64,000 nt of DNA, from the NCBI RefSeq assembly GCF_004011805.1, contig NZ_ML137196.1, positions 504,154 through 568,153 of the forward strand. The letters run 5' to 3'. Shown in pieces: positions 8,472-18,310 of the stretch. The notes under the pieces are model-generated. The model worked only from the letters and a program-made list of their open reading frames with translations, made no database searches and was not told the origin of the DNA. Source of the stretch: Piscinibacter defluvii (GTDB lineage: Bacteria; Pseudomonadota; Gammaproteobacteria; Burkholderiales; Burkholderiaceae_C). Numbering within the stretch: position 1 is the stretch's first letter; each line of letters begins with the position of its first letter. Both the position numbers and the translations under genes were made by a program.

Positions 8472-9620
8472 ATGCGACACGCGAGTCTGGACCGCCGGTC
8501 CGCCCTGGCCGCCGGGTTGGCGCTGCTGGCCGCGGGCTCGTCCCGCGCGGCCGACCCGGGCGTCAGCGCCACCGAGCTGCTGATCGGGCAGAACATCACG
8601 CTGCAGGGCGGCAAGAACGCGTATGGGGTCGAGGTGCTGGCGGGCATCAAGACGCTGCTGGACGAGGTCAACCGGGGCGGCGGCCTGTTCGGGCGGCGGC
8701 TGGTGCTGAAGACGCTGGACGACGAGAACCAGAGCGCCAAGGCCGAGGCCAACGCACGCCAGCTCGTCGAGGGGGGAGCGTTCCTGCTGTTCGGCTCGCT
8801 CGAGGGCGGCCCGTCGACCGCGGTGGCCAAGGTCGCCGAGGCCACCCGGGTGCCGCTGTTCGGCCCGATGGCCGGTTCGCCCACCCTGCGCCGGCCGCAC
8901 ATGTCGATGGTCTTCCCGGTGCGGGCCGAACACCGCGAGGAATTCCGCGCCCTGATCCGCTACGGCGCGAGCGTCGGGCTGCGCCGCGTCGGCTTCTTCC
9001 ATGCCGATTCCGAGGTCGGCCGGCTGCACCTGGCCAACGTGCGGCTGGCCGCGCAGGAGAACGGCGTCGAGCTCGGCGCGGCACTGCCGTTCAAGTCCGA
9101 CATCAGCGACCTGCAGCTCGACGACCTGGTCGCCGAACTCGGCGGGCAGAAGGTCGACATGGTGCTGAACCACGGCTCGGCCGGCGTCTACGAACGGCTG
9201 ATCCGCAAGGCCCGCGCGGCCGCCTCGCGCGCCACCTTCCTGGCCGTCAACTCCGGCTCGACGCAGCTGGCCGCCGCGCTCGGGCCGCTCGCCCTCGGGA
9301 TGGTGTTCGCGCAGGTGGTGCCGAGCCCCTGGGCCCGCAAGACGGCGATCGCGCGCGAGTACCAGGAGGCCTTCGGGCGCGCCCACCCCGGCCGCGAGTA
9401 CTCCTACGGCAGCCTGGAAGGTTACCTGACCACCAAGGCGCTGGTGCTGGCACTGCGCCTGGCCGGTGCGCAGCCGAGCCGGGCCGGCTTCGTCAAGGCG
9501 CTGGACGGTGCCACGCTGGATCTCGGCGGCGTGCGCGCCCGCTACCGCAACGGCGAGCACACCGGCTCCGAGTTCGTCGACCTGGCGATGGTCACCCGCG
9601 AGGGGCGCTTCCTGCAGTGA
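8472..9620 (+). CDS. Periplasmic ABC transporter substrate-binding protein, branched-chain amino acid type
   Basis: The 382-aa protein starts with a signal peptide (MRHASLDRRSALAAGLALLAAGSSRA; the RR pair makes a Tat route possible) and has the Leu/Ile/Val-binding fold. LLIGQNITLQGG at the mature N-terminus, FGSLEGGPSTAV and the late YGSLEGYLTTKALV are typical of type I receptors. No permease or ATPase genes are next to it, so it is an orphan receptor. Ligand unknown; related Burkholderiales proteins are often listed as aromatic- or acyl-compound binders. Confidence 0.85.
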   Translation: MRHASLDRRSALAAGLALLAAGSSRAADPGVSATELLIGQNITLQGGKNAYGVEVLAGIKTLLDEVNRGGGLFGRRLVLKTLDDENQSAKAEANARQLVEGGAFLLFGSLEGGPSTAVAKVAEATRVPLFGPMAGSPTLRRPHMSMVFPVRAEHREEFRALIRYGASVGLRRVGFFHADSEVGRLHLANVRLAAQENGVELGAALPFKSDISDLQLDDLVAELGGQKVDMVLNHGSAGVYERLIRKARAAASRATFLAVNSGSTQLAAALGPLALGMVFAQVVPSPWARKTAIAREYQEAFGRAHPGREYSYGSLEGYLTTKALVLALRLAGAQPSRAGFVKALDGATLDLGGVRARYRNGEHTGSEFVDLAMVTREGRFLQ

Positions 9621-9630
9621 GCGTCCGGGA

Positions 9631-9658
9631 TTGACAAGCCCCGTCGTCCCGCTAGCCT
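9631..9658 (+). promoter_or_regulatory. Candidate sigma-70 promoter for the crotonase gene
   Basis: A perfect -35 TTGACA (9631-9636) and TAGCCT (9653-9658) are separated by 16 bases, 22 bases before the ATG at 9681. The crotonase gene therefore probably has its own promoter. Confidence 0.45.
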
Positions 9659-9680
9659 CGGCAATTCGCCGGAGCAGTCC

Positions 9681-10586
9681 ATGAACGAGTTCTTCGACCT
9701 GCAGCGCAGCGACGGCATCGCGCACCTGCAGCTCAACCGGCCCGAGCGCATGAACACACTCGCGCCGGCCTTCTTCCCCGCCTTGCGCGACGCGGTGCGT
9801 GCCCTGCACGACGAGGGCCGCACGCGGGTGCTGCTGATCTCCTCGACCGGCAAGCACTTCAGCGCCGGCATGGCGCTGGAGGTATTCGCCGAAGGGCCCC
9901 AGGGCGAGGCCGCGCCCGGCGCCGAGCGGCGCGATCCGCACGGCGACTCCCAGCGCCAGGCCGTCGGCGCGCTGCTGCAGATGCTGGACACGACCACGCC
10001 GCGTGCCCGGCTCAGCTTCCAGGACTCGCTGCGCAAGCTGATGGACTGCTTCAACGCGCTGGACGAGGCGCGCTTCCCGGTGATCTGTGCCGTGCAGGGC
10101 GGCTGCATCGGCGGTGCGTTCGACCTCGCCACCGCCTGCGACATCCGCGTCTGCAGCGAGGATGCGTTCTTCACCGTGCAGGAGATCCAGATCGGCATGG
10201 CCGCCGACCTCGGCGTGCTGCAGCGCCTGCCCAAGCTGGTGCCGCAGGGCGTGGCACGCCAGATGGCCTACACCGGCGAACGGATGCCGGCGCAGCGCGC
10301 GCTGGCGGTCGGGCTGGTCAACGCGGTGCTGCCCGACGCGGCCGCGCTGCTGGAGCATGCACTCGGGCTGGCGCAGGCGATTGCCGTCAAGTCCCCGCTT
10401 GCAGTGGCCGGCAGCAAGCTCGCGCTCAACCATGCGCGCGACCACGGCACCGCCGCGGCGTTACAGCAGATGACGCTGCTGCAGAGCGCGATCTTCGACA
10501 CCGACGAGATGGCCCGCGCCATCGAGGCGTGGAAGGGCCGGCGCGACGGCGACTTCGAGCCGCTGAACCCGGTGGCCCGCTTCTGA
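9681..10586 (+). CDS. Crotonase-fold protein, dienoyl-CoA isomerase-like
   Basis: The 301-aa protein is of the enoyl-CoA hydratase/isomerase superfamily. The oxyanion-hole segments are KHFSAGMALEV (near 58-68) and GGCIGGAFDLATACD (140-154). The three acidic residues of delta(3,5)-delta(2,4)-dienoyl-CoA isomerase (ECH1) appear to be present: D154 in ACDIR, E168 in TVQEIQ and D176 in MAADLGVLQRLP. An insertion at about residues 70-110 separates the first oxyanion segment from the core and is longer than usual. The likely role is in beta-oxidation of unsaturated acyl-CoA. The neighbouring binding protein may be unrelated. Confidence 0.8.
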   Translation: MNEFFDLQRSDGIAHLQLNRPERMNTLAPAFFPALRDAVRALHDEGRTRVLLISSTGKHFSAGMALEVFAEGPQGEAAPGAERRDPHGDSQRQAVGALLQMLDTTTPRARLSFQDSLRKLMDCFNALDEARFPVICAVQGGCIGGAFDLATACDIRVCSEDAFFTVQEIQIGMAADLGVLQRLPKLVPQGVARQMAYTGERMPAQRALAVGLVNAVLPDAAALLEHALGLAQAIAVKSPLAVAGSKLALNHARDHGTAAALQQMTLLQSAIFDTDEMARAIEAWKGRRDGDFEPLNPVARF

Positions 10587-10791
10587 GCGCCCCGGGGCCG
10601 GGCGGGCATTCCCGCAGGAGCCGTACGCGCGCCGTGTGACGCGCTGCAGACTTGCTTGACTTTCGCTAGGATCGCCGCTCCCCGCGGCTTGCCCCCGGAC
10701 CCACCGGCCCGATGCGGTGCGCCGCCGCCACGCCACTCCCCCTGCCGGTCAGCCCACGAGGCGACACGGCGCCGTCATGCAAGGACCGGCC

Positions 10792-12003
10792 ATGCCACCA
10801 GTCGCCGTCTCGCCGCGCTCTTCCATCCGTTTCCAGCTCGCCCTCGTGCTCGCCGCGGGCGGTGCGTGGCTGCTGCCGGGCTGCGGGCCGAGCCAGGCCC
10901 AGGGCGGCCCGCCGATGGCCCCACCGGTCTCGGCCGCGCCCGCGGTGCAGAAGAACGTGCAGCTGTTCGAGGAGTTCAGCGGCCGCATCGAGGCGGTCGA
11001 GACCGTCGAGGTGCGGGCGCGCGTGGCCGGCACGATCGAGCGCGTGCACTTCCGCGACGGCCAGGAGGTGAAGAAGGGCGACCTGCTGTTCACGATCGAC
11101 CCGCGCCCGTTCACCACCGAGCTGGCGCGTGCCGAGGCGCAGTTCGCCGCGGCGCGCAGCGCCGCCGGCCTGGCGCAGACCGAGCAGGCGCGCACCGCGA
11201 AGCTGCTCGAGCAGAAGGCCGTGTCGCAGCAGGAGGCCGACCAGGCCGACGCGAGCCTGCGCAATGCCCAGGCTGCGGCACGAGCCGCCGAGGCGGCGGT
11301 CGCCAGCGCGCGGCTGAACGTCGAGTACGCGCGGATCCGCGCCCCGATCGCGGGCAAGGCCTCGCGCGCCAACGTCACGGCCGGCAACCTGGTCGGCGTC
11401 GGCGACCCGGTGCTGACCACGCTGGTCGCGCAGGACAAGGTGCACGCCTGGTTCGACGTGTCCGAGCAGGCCTACCTGCGCGCCCGCGCGGCCGCCGGCA
11501 AGGGCGCGCCGAAGGTCGAGCTGGGCCTGTCCGACGAGACCGGCTACCCGCATGCCGGCAGCGTGGACTTCGTCGACAACCGGCTCAACCCGGCCACCGG
11601 AGCGATCCGCATGCGCGCGGTGCTCGACAACAAGGACCGCCGCTTCGTGCCCGGCCTGTTCGCACGCGTGCGGCTGGCCAACGGCGGCAGCGGCAACGTG
11701 GTGCTGATCCCCGACCGCGCGATCGGCACCGACCAGAGCAAGCGCTTCGTCTTCGTCGTCGGCGACGACAAGGTCGCCCAGTTCCGCGAAGTGAAGCTCG
11801 GCGCGCTGCTGGAGGGCATGCGCGTGATCACCGGCGGCCTGAAGCCGGGCGAGCTGGTGGTGGTCAACGGCCTGCAGCGCGTGCGGCCGGGCGCGCCGCT
11901 GGCGCCGCAGGTGCTCGCGGTGGACGAGCACGGCATGCCGGTCGAGCCGCCGCCCGGCGCGCCGCCGGGGGCCGCCCCCGCCTCCGCGCCGAACAAGAGC
12001 TGA
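10792..12003 (+). CDS. RND efflux periplasmic adaptor lipoprotein (AcrA/MexA family)
   Basis: The 403-aa membrane-fusion protein bridges the inner-membrane pump and the outer-membrane channel. The ATG at 10792 has AAGGA six bases upstream, better than the upstream ATG at 10777. The signal ends in a lipobox, LLPGC (Cys31). It is followed by the lipoyl half-motif EVRARVAGTIERVHFRDGQEV, a coiled-coil alpha-hairpin (about 115-195), YARIRAPIAGKASRANVTAGN, and beta-barrel and membrane-proximal domains. The C-terminus is Pro/Ala-rich. First gene of a three-gene pump operon, 10 bases before the pump gene. Confidence 0.92.
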   Translation: MPPVAVSPRSSIRFQLALVLAAGGAWLLPGCGPSQAQGGPPMAPPVSAAPAVQKNVQLFEEFSGRIEAVETVEVRARVAGTIERVHFRDGQEVKKGDLLFTIDPRPFTTELARAEAQFAAARSAAGLAQTEQARTAKLLEQKAVSQQEADQADASLRNAQAAARAAEAAVASARLNVEYARIRAPIAGKASRANVTAGNLVGVGDPVLTTLVAQDKVHAWFDVSEQAYLRARAAAGKGAPKVELGLSDETGYPHAGSVDFVDNRLNPATGAIRMRAVLDNKDRRFVPGLFARVRLANGGSGNVVLIPDRAIGTDQSKRFVFVVGDDKVAQFREVKLGALLEGMRVITGGLKPGELVVVNGLQRVRPGAPLAPQVLAVDEHGMPVEPPPGAPPGAAPASAPNKS

Positions 12004-12013
12004 GGCGCGCGCC

Positions 12014-15000
12014 ATGAACATCTCGCGCTTCTTCATCGACCGGCCGCGCTTCGCCGCGGTGCTGTCGATCATGATCTTCCTGATCGGCCTGATCGCGCTG
12101 CAGCGCCTGCCGGTCTCCGAGTACCCCGAGGTGACGCCGCCGCAGGTGGTGGTGCGCGCCCAGTTCCCGGGCGCCAACCCGCGCGTGATCGCCGAGACCG
12201 TGGCCACGCCGCTCGAAGAGCAGATCAACGGCGTCGAGAACCTGCTGTACATGAACAGCCAGGCCTCGGCCGACGGGGCCATGACGCTGACGGTCAGCTT
12301 CAAGATCGGCACCAACCCCGAGGTCGCGGCCACCGAGGTGCAGAACCGCGTCAACCGCGCGCTGCCGCGCCTGCCCGAGGTGGTGCGCCAGATCGGCGTG
12401 ACCACCGAGAAGAGCTCGCCGAACTTCATCATGGTGGTGCACATGGTGTCGCCGGACGAGCGCTACGACGCGCTCTACCTGCGCAACTACGCGGTGCTGA
12501 ACGTGCGCGACCAGCTGCTGCGCATCCCCGGCATCGGCACGGTGATCGCGTTCGGCTCGGGCGACTACGCGATGCGCATCTGGCTCGACCCGAACAAGCT
12601 CGCCGCGCGCAACCTGACCTCGGCCGACGTGGTGAAGGCGCTGCGCGAGCAGAACGCGCAGGTGGCCGCCGGCGTGGTGGGCGCACCGCCCTCGCCCGGC
12701 CGCACCGACTTCCAGCTCGCCGTCAACACCCAGGGCCGCCTGAGCACCGAGCAGGAGTTCGCCGACGTGATCGTCAGCGCCGACACGGCCGACGGCTCGC
12801 TGGTGCGCGTCAAGGACATCGGCCGCGTCGAGCTCGGCCCCAACACCTACGCGCTCGGCTCGCTGCTCAACGGCAAGGAGGCCGCGGCGATCGGCATCTT
12901 CCAGGGCCCCAACTCGAATGCGCTGGCGCTCTCGAATGCCGTGCGCGCAACGATGGAGGAGCTGAAGAAGGACTTCCCGCCCGGCGTCGACTACCAGATC
13001 GTCTACGACCCGACGCGTTTCGTGCGCACCTCGATCGAGAAGGTGGTCACGACGCTGTTCGAGGCCATCCTGCTGGTCGTGCTGGTGGTCGTGGTGTTCC
13101 TGCAGACCTGGCGCGCCTCGATCATCCCGCTGCTGGCGGTGCCGGTGTCGGTGGTCGGCACCTTCGCGGTGCTGCTGGCACTCGGCTTCTCGATCAACAC
13201 GCTGACCTTGTTCGGCCTGGTGCTGTCGATCGGCATCGTGGTCGACGACGCGATCGTGGTGGTCGAGAACGTCGAGCGCAACATCGAGGCCGGCCTGAGT
13301 CCGCGCGACGCGGCGGTGCATGCGATGCAGGAGGTGTCGGGCCCGATCGTCGCGATCGGCCTGGTGCTGTGCGCGGTGTTCGTGCCGCTGGCCTTCGTGG
13401 CCGGGCTCGAGGGCCAGTTCTACCGCCAGTTCGCGGTGACGATCGCGATCTCGACCGTCATCTCGGCGTTCAACTCGCTGACGCTCTCGCCGGCGATGGC
13501 GGCCATCCTGCTGCGCCCGCACGATGCGCCCAAGGACTGGCTGACCCGCGGCATGGACGCCGTGTTCGGCGGCTTCTTCCGCTGGTTCAACCGCGTGTTC
13601 AAGCGCAGTGCGGAGAACTACTCGGGCAGCGTCACCACGATCGTGGCGCGCCGCAAGTCGATCGCGCTGCTGGTGTACGCGGTGCTGCTGGGCGTCGCGG
13701 CGCTGCTGTTCCTGCGCGTGCCGCCGGGCTTCGTGCCGCAGCAGGACAAGCAGTACCTGATCGGCATCGCGCAGCTGCCCGAGGGCGCCAGCCTGGCGCG
13801 CACGACCGAGGTGATCCAGCGCCTGTCGGCGATCGCCAAGGGCGTGCCGGGCGTGCGCGACTCGGTGGCCTTCCCGGGCCTGTCGATCAACGGCTTCACC
13901 GCCGCGCCGAACGCCGGCATCGTGTTCTTCGGCCTCGACGAGTTCGAGAAGCGCAAGACGCCCGACCTCAGCGCCGACGCGATCGTCGGCCAGATCAACA
14001 TGCGCATCGGCGCGATCCAGGACGCCTTCCTGTTCGTGCTCTCGCCGCCACCGGTCAACGGGCTGGGCAACGCGAGCGGTTTCAAGCTGCAGATCCAGGA
14101 CCGCGCGGGCCTCGGCGAAGAGGCGATGCAGGGCGTGGTGAACCAGCTGATGGGGCGCGTCTACGGCAACCCGAACGGCGGCATCACGCAGTTCTTCAGC
14201 AACTACCAGATCAACGTGCCGCAGCTGTACGCGAACGTCGACCGCACCAAGGCCAAGCAGATGGGCGTGAGCCTGTCGGACGTCTACGACACGATGCAGA
14301 CCTACCTCGGGTCGCTCTACGTCAACGACTTCAACCGCTTCGGCCGCACCTTCCAGGTGATCGTGCAGGCCGACGCCGCCTACCGCGGCCGTGCCGAGGA
14401 CATCGGCAACCTGAAGGTGCGCAACAACCGCGGCCAGATGGTGCCGCTGGCCGCGCTGATGACGGTCGAGCCGGCCTTCGGTCCGGGCTCGGTGACACGC
14501 TACAACGGCTTCTTCTCGGCCGACATCAACGGCGCGCCCAAGCCCGGCGTCAGCTCCGGCCAGGCGCAGGCCGAGATGGAGAAGATCCTCGCCGAGACGC
14601 TGCCGCGCGGCATGGGCTACGAGTGGACCGAGCTGGTCTACCAGGAGAAGATCGCCGGCAACACGATGGTCGTCATCTTCCCGCTGTGCGTGTTGCTGGT
14701 GTTCCTGGTGCTGGCGGCCACCTACGAGAGCTGGACGCTGCCGCTGGCCATCATCCTGATCGTGCCGATGTGCATCCTCTCGGCGATGACCGGCGTGTGG
14801 CTCAGCGGCCTGCTCGGCGCGCCGGGCGACAACAACATCTTCACCAAGGTGGCGCTGGTGGTGCTGGTGGGCCTGGCGTGCAAGAACGCGATCCTGATCG
14901 TCGAGTTCGCCAAGGACCTGGAGGAGAAGGGCGAGAAGATGCTGCACGCCATCGTGCACGCCACGCGCATGCGGCTGCGCCCGATCCTGATGACCTCGAT

Positions 15001-15229
15001 CGCGTTCATCGCGGGCGTGATCCCGCTGGTGTTCTCGACCGGCGCGGGCGCGGAGATGCGGCGCGCGATGGGCATCGCGGTGTTCTCCGGCATGCTCGGC
15101 GTCACCTTCTTCGGCCTGTTCCTGACGCCGGTGTTCTACGTCGTGCTGCGCCGGATGACCGAGCGGCGGCGCGAGCGCGCCGCGCACCTGCGCGCCGAGG
15201 CGCTGGCCCGGGGAGGCGACCATGCGTGA
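12014..15229 (+). CDS. RND multidrug efflux pump, HAE1 inner-membrane subunit
   Basis: At 1071 aa it has full RND length with 12 predicted transmembrane helices and two large periplasmic loops. It begins MNISRFFIDRPRFAAVLSI, typical of the hydrophobe/amphiphile efflux family. Helix 4 carries the proton-relay pair DDAIVVVENVER, and the second half has the matching GLACKNAILIVEFAKDL. The pump takes drugs or amphiphiles from the periplasm or membrane and exports them in exchange for protons. It overlaps the outer-membrane factor gene by 8 bp. No TetR or LysR regulator adjoins the operon, and substrates cannot be inferred. Confidence 0.95.
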   Translation: MNISRFFIDRPRFAAVLSIMIFLIGLIALQRLPVSEYPEVTPPQVVVRAQFPGANPRVIAETVATPLEEQINGVENLLYMNSQASADGAMTLTVSFKIGTNPEVAATEVQNRVNRALPRLPEVVRQIGVTTEKSSPNFIMVVHMVSPDERYDALYLRNYAVLNVRDQLLRIPGIGTVIAFGSGDYAMRIWLDPNKLAARNLTSADVVKALREQNAQVAAGVVGAPPSPGRTDFQLAVNTQGRLSTEQEFADVIVSADTADGSLVRVKDIGRVELGPNTYALGSLLNGKEAAAIGIFQGPNSNALALSNAVRATMEELKKDFPPGVDYQIVYDPTRFVRTSIEKVVTTLFEAILLVVLVVVVFLQTWRASIIPLLAVPVSVVGTFAVLLALGFSINTLTLFGLVLSIGIVVDDAIVVVENVERNIEAGLSPRDAAVHAMQEVSGPIVAIGLVLCAVFVPLAFVAGLEGQFYRQFAVTIAISTVISAFNSLTLSPAMAAILLRPHDAPKDWLTRGMDAVFGGFFRWFNRVFKRSAENYSGSVTTIVARRKSIALLVYAVLLGVAALLFLRVPPGFVPQQDKQYLIGIAQLPEGASLARTTEVIQRLSAIAKGVPGVRDSVAFPGLSINGFTAAPNAGIVFFGLDEFEKRKTPDLSADAIVGQINMRIGAIQDAFLFVLSPPPVNGLGNASGFKLQIQDRAGLGEEAMQGVVNQLMGRVYGNPNGGITQFFSNYQINVPQLYANVDRTKAKQMGVSLSDVYDTMQTYLGSLYVNDFNRFGRTFQVIVQADAAYRGRAEDIGNLKVRNNRGQMVPLAALMTVEPAFGPGSVTRYNGFFSADINGAPKPGVSSGQAQAEMEKILAETLPRGMGYEWTELVYQEKIAGNTMVVIFPLCVLLVFLVLAATYESWTLPLAIILIVPMCILSAMTGVWLSGLLGAPGDNNIFTKVALVVLVGLACKNAILIVEFAKDLEEKGEKMLHAIVHATRMRLRPILMTSIAFIAGVIPLVFSTGAGAEMRRAMGIAVFSGMLGVTFFGLFLTPVFYVVLRRMTERRRERAAHLRAEALARGGDHA

Positions 15230-16607
15230 ACTCGCTGCCCTCGCCGCCGCGGCGCTGCTGGCCGGCTGCGCCAGCGGCCCGGACTACCAGGCGCCGGCCG
15301 CCACCGTCGAGTCGAACTTCGTGATGCCCGCGGCCGCCGGCGAGCCGCCGGCCGCGTTCTGGCGCGGCTTCGCCGACCCGCTGCTCGATGCGCTGGTCGC
15401 CGACGCGATGCGCGCCAACGCGGACGTGCGCAGCGCCCAGGCGCGGCTGCAGGAGTCGCGTGCCAACCTCGGCGCGGCGGATGCGGACAAGCTGCCGACG
15501 CTGAACCTCGGCGCCGGCGCGGGCCGCGCACGCCAGCTCGTCGGCACCGAGCTCGTGACGGACGACTACGTCTCCGCCTCGGCAGCCTTCAACTGGGAGC
15601 TCGACTTCTTCGGTCGCGCGCGCCGCGCCAGCGAGTCGGCCGCGGCGCAGGTGCAGGCGGGCGAGGCCGGCGTGCTGGCCGCGCAGCGCCTGGTCGGCGC
15701 CGAGGTGGCGACGCAGTACCTCGCCTACCGCGCGCTGCAGCAGCGCCTGGTGGTGGCGCAGGAATCGCTCGTCAACCAGCGCGAGTCGCAGCGCATCGTC
15801 AAGGCACGGGCCGAGCTCGGCCGCGGCACGCCGCTGGACGTGGCCCGCGCCAACGCGCTGGTCGAGAGCACCGAGGCGACGATTCCGGCTCTGCAGGCGG
15901 CGCTCGAGCGCACGGCGTTCCGGCTCGCCACCCTGAGCGGGCGCAGCCCGCGCGCGGCGCTCACCGCGCTGGCCGAGACCAAGCCGCTGCCCAGCCTGCC
16001 GGTGGTGCCGGCGGCCGGGCTGGCGGCCGGCACGCCGCAGCAACTGCTCGAGCGCCGGCCCGACATCCGCGTGGCCGAGCGCCAGCTCGCCGCAGCCACC
16101 GCCGCCATCGGCGTGGCCAAGGCCGACCTCTACCCGCGCATCAGCCTGGTGGGCCTGCTCGGCTTCACGAGCACCCGCGTGGCCGACCTGTTCGACGCCG
16201 ACAGCCGCACCGGCAACCTGGGCGCGAGCCTGAGCTGGACGGCGCTGGACTTCGGCCGCGTGCGCAACCGCATCGGCGCCAGCGAGGCGCGGGCGCAGCA
16301 GGCGCTGGTGCAGTGGGAGCAGACCGTGCAGCTGGCGCTCGAGGAGACCGAGGGCGCTTTAAGCCAGTACACACGCAGCGTGCAGCAGGCCGCGCGGCTG
16401 GAGAACGCGGCGCGCGAGTCGGCCGAGGCGGCGCGCCTGGCACGTGTGCGCTACGAGGCCGGCGCGGCCGATTTCCTGACCGTGCTCGACGCCGAACGCA
16501 GCCTGCTGGCCGCACGCGACGCGCTGGTGCAGGCCCAGCAGGGCAGCCTGGCGGGGCTGGTGGCGGTGTACCGCGCGCTGGGCGGCGGGTGGGCGCTGCC
16601 GGGCTGA
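15222..16607 (+). CDS. Outer-membrane efflux lipoprotein, NodT/OprM family
   Basis: The 461-aa TolC-like channel begins with a short lipoprotein signal ending LLAGC (Cys16) and the family start ASGPDYQAP. It carries two outer-membrane efflux repeats with the hallmarks FNWELDFFGR and LLERRPDIRVAERQLAAATAAIGVAKADLYP. It completes the tripartite pump with the two preceding genes. The ATG lies inside the end of the pump gene and is preceded by GGGGAGG, suggesting translational coupling. Confidence 0.93.
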   Translation: MRELAALAAAALLAGCASGPDYQAPAATVESNFVMPAAAGEPPAAFWRGFADPLLDALVADAMRANADVRSAQARLQESRANLGAADADKLPTLNLGAGAGRARQLVGTELVTDDYVSASAAFNWELDFFGRARRASESAAAQVQAGEAGVLAAQRLVGAEVATQYLAYRALQQRLVVAQESLVNQRESQRIVKARAELGRGTPLDVARANALVESTEATIPALQAALERTAFRLATLSGRSPRAALTALAETKPLPSLPVVPAAGLAAGTPQQLLERRPDIRVAERQLAAATAAIGVAKADLYPRISLVGLLGFTSTRVADLFDADSRTGNLGASLSWTALDFGRVRNRIGASEARAQQALVQWEQTVQLALEETEGALSQYTRSVQQAARLENAARESAEAARLARVRYEAGAADFLTVLDAERSLLAARDALVQAQQGSLAGLVAVYRALGGGWALPG

Positions 16608-16629
16608 GCCCGTGTATCGTCGGTGGACC

Positions 16630-17769
16630 ATGTCCATCGACCTGCCGCGCGCCGGCCCGGCCGCCCTGCTTGCCGCCGCGCTGCTGGCCGGCTGCGCACT
16701 GCCCGGGCGCGTCGCCGAGCCGCAGGGGCTCGGGCCGACCGAGGCGCGCGAGGCGGTGCTGCGCGTGCTGCCCGCCACGCTCGACGACCGTGCCAGCTGG
16801 GCGGCCGACGTGCACGCCGCGCTGGCCGCGCAGGCGATTCCCTCGACGCCCGAGAACCTGTGCGCGGTGCTCGCGGTCACGGAGCAGGAGTCGGGTTACC
16901 GCGCCGACCCCACGGTGCCGGGCCTCGGCCGCATCGCGCGCCAGGAGATCGAACGCCGTGCCGACGAGGCCGGCGTGCCGCAGCTCGCGCTGCGCGGCGC
17001 GCTCGCGCTCAGCTCGCCCGACGGGCGCAGCTATGCCGAGCGCATCGAGCAGGCCAAGACCGAGCGCCAGCTCAGCGAGGCCTTCGAGGACTTCATCGGC
17101 ATGGTGCCGCTAGGGCGCACCTTCCTGGCCAGCCGCAACCCGGTGCGCACCGGCGGGCCGATGCAGGTGAGCATCGCCTTCGCCGAGGCGCAGGCGAAGG
17201 AGCGCCCCTACCCCTACCCGTTGAAGGACTCGGTGCGCCACGAGGTGTTCACGCGCCGCGGCGGGCTCTACTTCGGCGCGGCCCACCTGCTCGGCTACGA
17301 GGCGCCGTACGACCGGCCGCTGTACCGCTTCGCCGACTTCAACGCCGGCCGCTGGGCGAGCCGCAATGCCGGCTTCCAGAATGCGCTGGCGGTGGCCTCG
17401 GGGCTGCCGGTGGCGCCCGACGGCGACCTGCTGCCGCGCGCCGGGAGCACGGCCGGCGAGACCGAACGCGCCGCGCTGAGCCTGGCCGGGCGGCTCGGCC
17501 TGGGCGAGGCGGCGATCCGGCGCGACCTCGAGCGCGGCGACGGTCCCGGTTTCGAGCAGACGACCCTGTACGAGCGGGTCTTCGACTACGCCGAGAAGCT
17601 GGACCGACGTGCGTTGCCGCGCGCCGTGCTGCCGCGCATCGACCTGAAGAGCCCGAAGTTCACGCGCCGGCTGACCACCGAGTGGTTCGCGCGCCGCGTT
17701 GACGAACGCCACCAGCGCTGCCTGACGCGCCTCGGCCCCGGGCTCAGCCCGCGGCCGAGCGATGGATGA
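16630..17769 (+). CDS. DUF1615 lipoprotein (YaiW-like)
   Basis: The 379-aa protein has a lipoprotein signal with lipobox LLAGC (Cys22) and a helical domain with CAVLAVTEQESGYRADPTVPGLGRIA, which recalls lysozyme-like/DUF1615 proteins. E. coli YaiW, an outer-membrane lipoprotein affecting uptake of proline-rich peptides, is the best known relative. A GTG at 16612 could also start it; I prefer the ATG at 16630. The 3' end overlaps the convergent anti-sigma gene by 26 bp. A pump-related role is suggested only by adjacency. Confidence 0.7.
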   Translation: MSIDLPRAGPAALLAAALLAGCALPGRVAEPQGLGPTEAREAVLRVLPATLDDRASWAADVHAALAAQAIPSTPENLCAVLAVTEQESGYRADPTVPGLGRIARQEIERRADEAGVPQLALRGALALSSPDGRSYAERIEQAKTERQLSEAFEDFIGMVPLGRTFLASRNPVRTGGPMQVSIAFAEAQAKERPYPYPLKDSVRHEVFTRRGGLYFGAAHLLGYEAPYDRPLYRFADFNAGRWASRNAGFQNALAVASGLPVAPDGDLLPRAGSTAGETERAALSLAGRLGLGEAAIRRDLERGDGPGFEQTTLYERVFDYAEKLDRRALPRAVLPRIDLKSPKFTRRLTTEWFARRVDERHQRCLTRLGPGLSPRPSDG

Positions 17770-18310
17770 AGGTGTACTCGCCGATCCGCCGTTCGCCCGC
17801 CGGCTCCACCGCCAGCAGCTCGACGCGCTCGGTGCCGCTGGGCAACGCACGCAGGCGCTGCAGCGGCATCACGACCACCACCTCGCCGGCGGCGGCATCG
17901 AAGGGGATGTCCTCGGCGCGCTGGGGCGGCCCACCGTCGCCGGGGTGCATCACCATGTCCAGCCGGTCGAGGCCGGCCAGCGGCGCACTCAGCCGGCTGA
18001 GCACGAACTCGTCGTCCGCCCCGACCTGGCAGTTCACGTGGCCCTGCGGCGCGACGCGGTACTCGCGCAGGCGCAGCCCGCGTTCGGCCAGTCGCCGTGC
18101 GAAGCCCGGGCCGACCACGGCGCCGATCCGCCCGGCGGTGAAAGCCCGGCGCACACCGTCGCCGAGGGCGATCAGCGCGTCGAGCGCATCACCGCAGGGC
18201 ACGCAGCCGAGCAGGTGCTCGTCGGCCGCGGCCATGGCGGCCTCGTCGAGCTCGCCGAGCCAGTAGGCCAGCAGCGTCTCGGGCGGCAGCGGCGTGCGGC
18301 AGGCGCTCAC
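17744..18310 (-). CDS. Putative zinc-finger anti-sigma factor
   Basis: The 188-aa protein has an N-terminal zinc-binding anti-sigma pattern, ADEHLLGCVPCGDALDAL (HxxxCxxC, near residues 30-47). A beta-rich sensor-like domain without a clear transmembrane helix follows, so it is probably soluble. The GTG start at 18310 has GAGGGAG upstream and overlaps the sigma stop codon as GTGA, which shows translational coupling. The family holds its sigma factor inactive until a signal, often redox or metal-thiol chemistry, releases it. The signal is unknown. Confidence 0.72.
   Translation of the reverse strand: MSACRTPLPPETLLAYWLGELDEAAMAAADEHLLGCVPCGDALDALIALGDGVRRAFTAGRIGAVVGPGFARRLAERGLRLREYRVAPQGHVNCQVGADDEFVLSRLSAPLAGLDRLDMVMHPGDGGPPQRAEDIPFDAAAGEVVVVMPLQRLRALPSGTERVELLAVEPAGERRIGEYTFIHRSAAG

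Noticed and set aside
10587-10791. A sigma-70 promoter for the RND operon at TTGACT/TAGGAT
   Set aside because: The two boxes are only 5 bases apart; no correctly spaced pair was found, so none is reported.
11864-15223. An 1119-aa minus-strand open frame opposite the RND pump gene
   Set aside because: Rich in His, Arg, Asp and Gln with no fold or motif; it mirrors the pump gene codon bias.
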